DNA of 21,559 bases from JAVVRP01 sp036654655. GTDB lineage: Bacteria > Bacillota > Clostridia > Christensenellales > UBA1242. Shown one piece after another: positions 16,573-21,559 of the stretch; position 1 is the first letter of the stretch; the number at the start of each line of letters is the position of its first letter. The notes below the pieces were generated by a model, which was given only the letters and a program-made list of their open reading frames with translations, did no database searches and was not told where the DNA came from. The position numbers and the translations under genes were made by a program. The DNA lies in NCBI GenBank assembly GCA_036654655.1, contig JAVVRP010000009.1, positions 1 through 21,559 on the forward strand. The letters run 5' to 3'.

Positions 16573-16601
16573 ATAATAACACAAATTTGTTTGATTGTCC
16601 A
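16573..16601 (-). promoter_or_regulatory. Promoter candidate for the 52-residue protein gene
   Basis: TGGACA (16596-16601) and TATTAT (16573-16578) are separated by 17 nt, and a TGT immediately precedes the -10. The predicted start near 16566 leaves a leader of about 15 nt that contains the AGGAGGG ribosome binding site. Confidence 0.6.
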
Positions 16602-16630
16602 TAGTTTTAAACGCAATTAAATAAATAATT

Positions 16631-17212
16631 TTAAATTTGTCTGCGCTCTTCCATTGCCCTTGTTAATGTTGCCTCGTCTGTAAATTCAATATCACTTCCC
16701 ATTGAAATACCTTGCGCAAGCCTTGTTACTTTTACGCCAATTGGTGTTAATAACGATGATATATACATTGCCGTTGCATCTCCCTCAACATCAGGGTTTG
16801 TTGCCATTATAATTTCTTTTACTTTGTTTTTTGAAACTCTTGCAAGCAGTTCTTTAACTCTTATATCATTTGGGCCTCTGCCTTCAAGCGGGCTAAGCGT
16901 GCCATGAAGCACATGATAAACACCTGTAAAACTTTTTACTTTTTCCATCGAAACAACATCTTTGGGTTCTTTTACAACACAAATTATTGAATTATCTCTT
17001 GACTTGCAAATGTCGCATAATGGTTTGTCTGTAAAATTTCCACACTCAGTGCAAAAAATAATGTTATTTTTTGTTTCTGTTAAACACTCTGCAAACGTGT
17101 TTGCAAACTGTTTATCGGCAGTTATAATGTAATATGCATATCTTTGTGCTGTTTTAAATCCAACCCCCGGAAGAGCCCTAAAACAAGCAATTAATTTGTC
17201 CATTGTGTCCAT
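16631..17212 (-). CDS. recR: Recombination mediator protein RecR
   Basis: RecR acts with RecF and RecO to load RecA on gapped DNA. The 193-residue protein has the N-terminal helix-hairpin-helix (LPGVGFKTAQRYAYY, about residues 14-28) and the zinc finger C-x2-C-x8-C-x2-C beginning FCTECG near residue 53. A Toprim domain follows with VVKEPKDV and TNPDVEGDATAMY. The C-terminal end LTRAMEERRQI is typical. I place the start at the ATG at 17212: it overlaps the ebfC stop as TGATG, and GGAG lies 7 nt upstream. The track-like longer start is a TTG one codon earlier. It is translationally coupled to ebfC. Confidence 0.98.
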   Translation of the reverse strand: MDTMDKLIACFRALPGVGFKTAQRYAYYIITADKQFANTFAECLTETKNNIIFCTECGNFTDKPLCDICKSRDNSIICVVKEPKDVVSMEKVKSFTGVYHVLHGTLSPLEGRGPNDIRVKELLARVSKNKVKEIIMATNPDVEGDATAMYISSLLTPIGVKVTRLAQGISMGSDIEFTDEATLTRAMEERRQI

Positions 17213-17535
17213 CAAATTTCTCCAAATGGAATTTTTTCTGCCTGTGTTTTGTTAAATTGAGCATATGCATCATTAAATGCCGCAAGAATTAAATCTTCAA
17301 GCATCTCAACATCCTCTGGATCAACAATTTGCTTTTGCAGTTTAACTTGCTTTACATTATTTCCACCAAGCAAAACAACTTCAACCATTCCGCCACCAGA
17401 TTTTCCAACAAATTCTGTCTGCGAAATTTCTTTTTTTACTTTTTGCAAATCTTCTTGCATTTTTTGTGCTTGTTTCATAAGATTACCTATGTTTCCGCCA
17501 CCAAACCCGCCAAATCCACTTGGTCTATATCCCAT
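17212..17535 (-). CDS. ebfC: Nucleoid-associated protein, YbaB/EbfC family
   Basis: This 107-residue protein belongs to the small dimeric DNA-binding YbaB/EbfC family, usually encoded between dnaX and recR. A glycine-rich N-terminus (GFGGFGGGNIG) precedes the MKQAQKMQEDLQKVKKEI helix and the family core GKSGGGMVEVVLLGGN. A second helix LEDLILAAFNDA follows. The ATG has AAGGAG 7 nt upstream, 17 nt behind the dnaX C-terminal frame. Its stop overlaps the recR start, consistent with one operon. Confidence 0.97.
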   Translation of the reverse strand: MGYRPSGFGGFGGGNIGNLMKQAQKMQEDLQKVKKEISQTEFVGKSGGGMVEVVLLGGNNVKQVKLQKQIVDPEDVEMLEDLILAAFNDAYAQFNKTQAEKIPFGEI

Positions 17536-17552
17536 TTTTTTCTCCTTATTAT

Positions 17553-17888
17553 TTATTCTTTAAACTTATCACCTGCAATTTTTTTGATTTTATCAATTAT
17601 CATTGCATTTTTTTCCGCCACACTTATTTGTTTTTGAAGGCTAATGCTAAAATTTAATTTCAACTCATTAAAAGTTTTCTCTAATTCTGTTATGTTTGAT
17701 TTAATTATATCCACCAAATATTGTTCTGTTGTTTTTATAACAAATACATTTTCTTCTATTGACACATTTGTTATATCGGCACATGCAATATGCAACGCAA
17801 TTTCATTTTTTTTACGCAGGGCAATAACAACTTTGCCCCAAAGGCTTCTGGGGGTTTCTTCATGAAAAATTATTTTTTTTTTTGACAA
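17553..17888 (-). CDS. dnaX: C-terminal (tau-like) domain of DnaX in the -1 frame
   Basis: The 111-residue frame begins inside the end of dnaX and is in the -1 frame relative to it. Sequence such as TPRSLWGKVVIALRKKNEIALH, in two pieces around W, resembles the start of the DnaX C-terminal domain of Bacillota, which binds the polymerase alpha subunit in tau. Joined by a -1 shift on the A run (reading ...CQKKK then IIFHEE), it would give a DnaX of about 474 residues. Alternatively a TTG at 17888, with AGGAG 4 nt upstream, could start it as a separate polypeptide. No ATG is available early in this frame. A homopolymer sequencing error is the third explanation. Confidence 0.75.
   Translation of the reverse strand: MSKKKIIFHEETPRSLWGKVVIALRKKNEIALHIACADITNVSIEENVFVIKTTEQYLVDIIKSNITELEKTFNELKLNFSISLQKQISVAEKNAMIIDKIKKIAGDKFKE
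17836..17853 (-). other. Stem-loop downstream of the dnaX A-run
   Basis: On the minus strand CCCCAGA-AGCC-TTTGGGG forms a 7-bp hairpin (four C-G pairs, one G-U) starting 19 nt after the last A of the run. That is longer than the 5-8 nt spacer of typical -1 frameshift stimulators, so a stimulatory role is uncertain. Confidence 0.4.
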
Positions 17889-18976
17889 TCATCTCCTGAA
17901 ATACAACTCAAAAATGCTATCTCCACCAAACTTCGTGGTGATAAAGCATATTTTAATTCTGATTCAATTGCTGAAAATGTTTTCATAAAAAATATAAGTT
18001 TATCACTTTGCAAACTTTCTGCCTGCAAAAAATACTTTGTAAGCAGTTCGGCTGGAAGTAACAATATGTCATTAGGTTTTTCACAAGTTTTAACAACCAA
18101 TAAATTTCTAAAATGTATTGTCATGTTTTTTGCAAACATGGCAACGTTCTTTCCACTTGAACAAACTTTTTCAATTATTTCTAAGCCCAGCCCTATATTT
18201 TTGTCTATTATTGTTTGTGTAAATGCAATTAAATTTTCCTTATCAACTGTGCCAAGTACGCTGGTAACTGCTTTAACTGTAACGTTATTATTTGAAAAAG
18301 CAACAACGCAATCGGCAATAGACAGGCAGTCTCTTACACTTCCTTCGGCTGAGCCGGCAATTAATTTAAGGGCATCTTCTTCAAATGCAATTTTTTCTGT
18401 TTCAAAAACTCGCTTTAAATGTTTTACAAGCGTTGTTATTCCAATTAAGGCAAAATCAAAACGCATGCATCTGGACAAAATTGTTGCAGGAAGTTTGTGA
18501 GGTTCGGTTGTTGCAAGAACAAAAACAACATGATTTGGAGGCTCTTCAAGAGTTTTTAAAAGCGCATTAAAGGCGCTGTCGGTTAACATGTGAACTTCAT
18601 CTATAATATAAACTTTTTTTGAGGCCACCACAGGCATAAACTTTACATTCTCACGCAAATTTCTTATTTCGTCAACACGATTATTTGAAGCAGCATCAAT
18701 TTCCAAAACATCCATATTGCTTTCTTGTTCAAGAGATAGGCAAACTTCACACTTTCCACATGGTGAACCATCAATGGGATTTTTACAATTAAGTGCTTTT
18801 GCAAAAATTTTTGCAACACTTGTTTTGCCAGTCCCTCGGCTTCCACAAAAAAGATAAGCGTGCCCAATTTCACCACTTTGAATTTGATGTTTTAAGGTTG
18901 TTGTTATGTGCTGTTGCCCAATAACTTCATCAAAACTTTTTGGGCGATATTTACGATATAATGCTTTGTAAGACAC
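17870..18976 (-). CDS. dnaX: DNA polymerase III clamp-loader subunit DnaX, gamma-like ATPase part
   Basis: DnaX is the AAA+ motor of the clamp loader that places the sliding clamp on primed DNA. The 368-residue frame has Walker A GSRGTGKTS near residue 45, the zinc module CKNPIDGSPCGKCEVC, Walker B DEVHML near 127, and the sensor/arginine finger TILSRC near 168. The helical collar domain III follows and ends at the stop. I prefer the second GTG (18976): it gives the family-typical MSYKALYRKYRP start and places AAGGAG 7 nt upstream. Bacillota DnaX usually continues for another 150-200 residues; here the frame stops in an A run and the remainder is in the -1 frame. It heads the operon with ebfC and recR. 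Confidence 0.95.
   Translation of the reverse strand: MSYKALYRKYRPKSFDEVIGQQHITTTLKHQIQSGEIGHAYLFCGSRGTGKTSVAKIFAKALNCKNPIDGSPCGKCEVCLSLEQESNMDVLEIDAASNNRVDEIRNLRENVKFMPVVASKKVYIIDEVHMLTDSAFNALLKTLEEPPNHVVFVLATTEPHKLPATILSRCMRFDFALIGITTLVKHLKRVFETEKIAFEEDALKLIAGSAEGSVRDCLSIADCVVAFSNNNVTVKAVTSVLGTVDKENLIAFTQTIIDKNIGLGLEIIEKVCSSGKNVAMFAKNMTIHFRNLLVVKTCEKPNDILLLPAELLTKYFLQAESLQSDKLIFFMKTFSAIESELKYALSPRSLVEIAFLSCISGDDCQKKK
17873..17897 (-). promoter_or_regulatory. Putative slippage site in dnaX: AGGAG element plus A11 run
   Basis: On the minus strand an 11-A run (17883-17873) is followed immediately by TAA in the dnaX frame. AGGAG (17897-17893) lies 9 nt upstream of the run, close to the spacing of the stimulatory Shine-Dalgarno element of E. 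coli dnaX. The run lets either the ribosome (tandem AAA codons) or RNA polymerase slip. A -1 shift, or one extra A in the mRNA, fuses dnaX to the downstream tau-like frame. Confidence 0.65.
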
Positions 18977-18995
18977 CACTTAACTCCTTGGCGTT

Positions 18996-19023
18996 AGTAT
19001 ATCACATAATTTTTATTTGTCAA
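18996..19023 (-). promoter_or_regulatory. Promoter of the dnaX operon
   Basis: A consensus TTGACA (19018-19023) is followed after 16 nt by TATACT (18996-19001), with TGA just before the -10. The leader is only about 13 nt, barely enough for the AAGGAG site, which fits with the second GTG as the start. Confidence 0.85.
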
Positions 19024-19116
19024 AATATTTTAAAAAAATTAAAATAACAGTTAGTCACATTTCATAATGCTTACTAATATTATGTTACAAGCCAATTACA
19101 AATAAAGGAGATATTT

Positions 19117-19251
19117 ATGAACAGATGCTGTTGTTTTTACGTTAATGATAATCATTGCTGTAACCCATGTTGCAGAAATTTATATCCTTGTCCAATTTTT
19201 ACAGAAGAATTTTGCCCATGTTGCGGACGATGCTCATGTGGCGGAAGATAA
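19117..19251 (+). CDS. Cysteine-rich 44-residue peptide
   Basis: A short plus-strand frame begins with ATG 7 nt behind the strong ribosome binding site AAAGGAG (19104-19110). Thirteen of the 44 residues are cysteines (positions 4-6, 14, 15, 18, 19, 25, 33, 35, 36, 39 and 41), many in CC or C-x2-CC patterns such as CCNPCC and CPCCGRC. The peptide starts MNRCCCFYV and ends CSCGGR. There is no signal peptide or membrane helix. Such density suggests metal or cluster binding, or a cross-linked coat-type peptide, but I recognise no family. It diverges from dnaX and its stop is 10 nt from the end of the convergent gpmI. No convincing promoter was found. Confidence 0.75.
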   Translation: MNRCCCFYVNDNHCCNPCCRNLYPCPIFTEEFCPCCGRCSCGGR

Positions 19252-19261
19252 CTTTCAAACA

Positions 19262-20749
19262 TTAAAATAATGGTTCGTCCATTTCATTTGGAACAGGCAA
19301 ATTAAGCAATTTTAAAATGGTTGGAGCAACACAAGAGATGCCTTTTTTTTGCTTTAAGTTAATGTTTAACTTATTTGTAAAAAGTAAAAATGGAACTTTG
19401 TTGCAAGAATGGGTTGTGCTGGAATTTCCGTTTTTATCAAGCATTTCTTCTGCATTGCCATGGTCGGCAGTTATTATTGCCTCACCACCCGCAAGCATGG
19501 TGGAAAGCGCAACACAACTTGCACACCTATCCACACATTTAATTGCTTTTTTTGTTTGTTCAAAATTTCCACTATGCCCAATAATGTCTGCATTTGAAAA
19601 GTTAACCAAAATAAACGCATATTTTTGGCTGGATATTGCTGTTAAAACTTCTTGCATAATTTCTTCTGCTCGCATTTCAGGGTAGTCCACAAAATTTTGT
19701 GTGTTTATGCTTTCTATTAATTTGCGATCCTCTCCCTTAAATGGATTTTCATGCCCGCCATTAAAAAAGAATGAAACATGTGCATATTTTGTTGTTTCGC
19801 TACAATGAAACTGCAAAAGATTTGCATCTGCAATTATTTTTGCAAGAGGATTTTCTATTTTTGGAGAAGGAAAGCACACATTAACATTTTTTTGAGTTTG
19901 GTCATATTCCGCAAATCCTGCAAAGTATAAATTATCCATATTTTTAACCTTAAAATTTGAAAAACTTTTGTTTGTAAACGCCTCTGCCAGTTCTCGTGCA
20001 CGGTCACTTCTAAAATTAAAAAACAAAACCGAATCATTGCTGTTAACATTTTGCGGTTGCCCAATTATTGTTGCTGGCAAAAACTCATCTGTGATATTTT
20101 TATTATGCCAATATTTAAGTGCTTTTTGAACACTTGTTTCATAAAGGTCCGCCTTTCCAAGAGTAAGCATGTCAAAAGCCTTTTCCACTCTGTCCCAACG
20201 GTTTTCTCGGTCCATGGCAAAAACTCTGCCAATTATGCTTACAATTTTTCCGCCTGTTTTTTCCACCTGTTTTAAAAATTGTTTGGATTCCATAATGCCA
20301 GAATCTCTGCCATCAGTAAATGCGTGTATAACATAATTTACATTGTACTTTTTTGCAAGTTTAATTAATTGTAAAAGATGATTAACATGTGAATGTACTC
20401 CTCCATTTGAAACAAGCCCCATTAAATGCAAAATCGAATTATTTTGCTTGCAATGTTTAATTGCGTTTAAAATAACTTTGTTGTCATTAAATTCTCCACT
20501 TTTTATTGCATCATTAATGTTTTTTAAATCTTGTTTAAAAACACGTCCTGCCCCCATTGTTAAATGCCCAACTTCACTGTTTCCCATTTGTAATTTATCC
20601 AAACCAACAGCCTCTCCACTTGCATTTAGTGTTGTGTGCGGAAAACGTTCCCACATTTCAAAAAAATGCGGTGCTGTTTCCTTTGTGATTGCATTGCCTT
20701 TTTGTTTGGTTGTTAAGCCAAATCCATCCAAAACAATAAGTGTTATCAT
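19262..20749 (-). CDS. gpmI: 2,3-bisphosphoglycerate-independent phosphoglycerate mutase
   Basis: GpmI interconverts 3- and 2-phosphoglycerate in glycolysis, using two manganese ions and a phosphoserine intermediate. The 495-residue protein is near the family length of about 510. DGFG holds the first metal aspartate (D8), and MGNSEVGH holds the nucleophilic serine (S58). NGGVHSH lies near residue 115, TDGRD near 145, and FNFRSDRAREL near 245. The phosphatase part carries NADIIGHSG and ADHGNAEEM near 432. Variants from the usual motif are NAD for NPD and THSCNKVPF for the usual AHTTNPVPF. The ATG has AGGAGA 5 nt upstream. No neighbouring glycolytic genes are in the window. Confidence 0.97.
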   Translation of the reverse strand: MITLIVLDGFGLTTKQKGNAITKETAPHFFEMWERFPHTTLNASGEAVGLDKLQMGNSEVGHLTMGAGRVFKQDLKNINDAIKSGEFNDNKVILNAIKHCKQNNSILHLMGLVSNGGVHSHVNHLLQLIKLAKKYNVNYVIHAFTDGRDSGIMESKQFLKQVEKTGGKIVSIIGRVFAMDRENRWDRVEKAFDMLTLGKADLYETSVQKALKYWHNKNITDEFLPATIIGQPQNVNSNDSVLFFNFRSDRARELAEAFTNKSFSNFKVKNMDNLYFAGFAEYDQTQKNVNVCFPSPKIENPLAKIIADANLLQFHCSETTKYAHVSFFFNGGHENPFKGEDRKLIESINTQNFVDYPEMRAEEIMQEVLTAISSQKYAFILVNFSNADIIGHSGNFEQTKKAIKCVDRCASCVALSTMLAGGEAIITADHGNAEEMLDKNGNSSTTHSCNKVPFLLFTNKLNINLKQKKGISCVAPTILKLLNLPVPNEMDEPLF

Positions 20750-21020
20750 ACATTTCTCCTGCTGTTATAAACCTTTAATTGAAACAACGTTTATATTTCC
20801 CGTAGGACATAATTTTTTACTATTTCTGTTGGCACTTTTGTTTGCTTTTAACACTTGCCACTTTTTAATAAGTAATTATTAATAACTTTAAATTTTGCAT
20901 TGCCTAATTTTGCATAAACTTTTAATTTGTACACAAGTTTTAAAAATTAATTTAACTTATTTATGCATCATTTGCAAAAATCAATAAAAATTTATTAAAA
21001 ACAAAAATTTATGAACCGAT
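20750..21020 (-). promoter_or_regulatory. gpmI upstream region with candidate promoter
   Basis: This 271-nt AT-rich gap lies between the end of the LRR gene and gpmI. TTGCAA (20972-20977), 17 nt, then TAAATT (20949-20954) is a plausible promoter, giving a leader of about 190 nt. No clear terminator hairpin for the LRR gene was found, so readthrough into gpmI cannot be excluded. Confidence 0.35.
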
Positions 21021-21559
21021 TTAAAAAATTATGCCTTTATACTCACTCCAATTTGTTGCAGATTTATATTCTTCCACCTTGCCACTTGGCACTTTAATTT
21101 TCAAGTCTGCATGGCAACTCAAAAACGCACTTTTACCCAAACTGGTAATTGGAGTTGCATCCCTTAAAATTGTTACTAAGGCAAGTGAACTGCAACCAGA
21201 AAACGCCCACCCTGCTATGCTTGTTACGTTTGCTGGGATGGTTATGTCGGCAAGTTTGACGCAACTTTCAAATGCACCACCCCCTATGCTTGTTACGCTT
21301 GATGGTATGGCTATGCCGACGAGCGCACGGCAATTATAAAAAGCCCACGATTCTAAACTTGTTACGCTGGATGGAATTGTTATGCTTGTAAGTGCGACGC
21401 ATGAAGAAACCGCATGAGAACCTATGCTTGTTACGCTGTTTGGAAAAGTAAATGAAGTACTTTTTTTACCTCTGCAATAATACAAAAACTTGGTACCATC
21501 TTTACTATATAGATTTCCATCAATAGATTTATATTGTGTGTTATTATTATCTACATTAA
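21021..21559 (-). CDS. BspA-type leucine-rich-repeat protein, C-terminal part (runs off the window)
   Basis: The frame is open to the right edge, so this is the C-terminal end of a longer gene; the nearest TTG at 21485 is internal, not a start. Residues upstream of it read YKSIDGNLYSKDGTKFLYY, the usual BspA intercalary motif. Then come four 23-residue LRR_5/BspA repeats of the form SVTSIGxxAFxxCxxLxxITIP. The protein ends with KVPSGKVEEYKSATNWSEY, the standard terminal cap. Family members are mostly secreted or surface-exposed ligand-binding proteins of gut and oral bacteria. No anchor follows the cap, so any signal peptide or attachment domain must lie outside the window. Confidence 0.92.
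   Translation of the reverse strand, partial: NVDNNNTQYKSIDGNLYSKDGTKFLYYCRGKKSTSFTFPNSVTSIGSHAVSSCVALTSITIPSSVTSLESWAFYNCRALVGIAIPSSVTSIGGGAFESCVKLADITIPANVTSIAGWAFSGCSSLALVTILRDATPITSLGKSAFLSCHADLKIKVPSGKVEEYKSATNWSEYKGIIF
21220..21495 (-). repeat. 69-bp tandem repeats encoding LRR units
   Basis: The motif CTTGTTACG (plus strand) recurs at 21220, 21289, 21358 and 21427, an exact 69-bp period equal to 23 codons. The units are similar enough at DNA level to allow recombination and are richer in GC than the flanks. Confidence 0.9.

Noticed and set aside
21220..21495. CRISPR-like regular repeats at 69-bp spacing
   Set aside because: They are in-frame codons of leucine-rich repeats in a BspA-type protein.

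Overview
This is a 21.6 kb, AT-rich chromosomal window from a bacterium with standard bacterial Shine-Dalgarno sites (AGGAG-type), sigma-A-like promoters (TTGACA/TATAAT) and many GTG/TTG starts. The gene content (str operon; dnaX-ebfC-recR; a CwlD-like amidase; a YugP-like protease; a BspA-type leucine-rich-repeat protein; a very large secreted protein anchored by a C-terminal helix) points to a low-GC, Gram-positive, clostridium-like member of the Bacillota, perhaps an uncultured gut-type lineage. That placement is inference from gene content and composition, not from a tree.

Layout, left to right. Bases 1-477 have no gene; they hold a leftward promoter candidate, a GC-rich G-tract tandem duplication and the tuf terminator. 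Then come the str genes on the minus strand (transcribed rpsL, rpsG, fusA, then tuf). tuf is insulated by its own terminator and promoter. rpsL is preceded by a near-consensus promoter and an approximately 260-nt structured leader that ends in a terminator-like hairpin. tRNA-Glu(CUC), with its own promoter and terminator, follows. Next is a ComEC-like channel protein that lacks the usual C-terminal metallo-beta-lactamase domain, then a 2500-residue secreted/membrane-anchored protein filling about a third of the window. Two plus-strand genes (CwlD-like amidase, YugP-like protease) flank an AT-only array of five perfect 16-bp repeats. A minus-strand DNA-metabolism operon follows: dnaX, ebfC and recR, then a separately promoted 52-residue protein. 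Last are a 44-residue cysteine-rich peptide (plus), gpmI (minus) and the C-terminal end of a BspA-like LRR protein running off the right edge.

The best candidate for something unusual is dnaX. The first reading frame ends right after an 11-A run, at the end of the clamp-loader (gamma-like) part. The C-terminal tau-like domain lies in the -1 frame directly behind it, with an AGGAG element 9 nt upstream of the run. This looks like a slippage-controlled gamma/tau switch in which the unshifted product is the short form, the opposite of the E. coli logic. Other leads are the str leader attenuator, the G-quadruplex-type duplication behind tuf, the 13-cysteine peptide and the giant surface protein.
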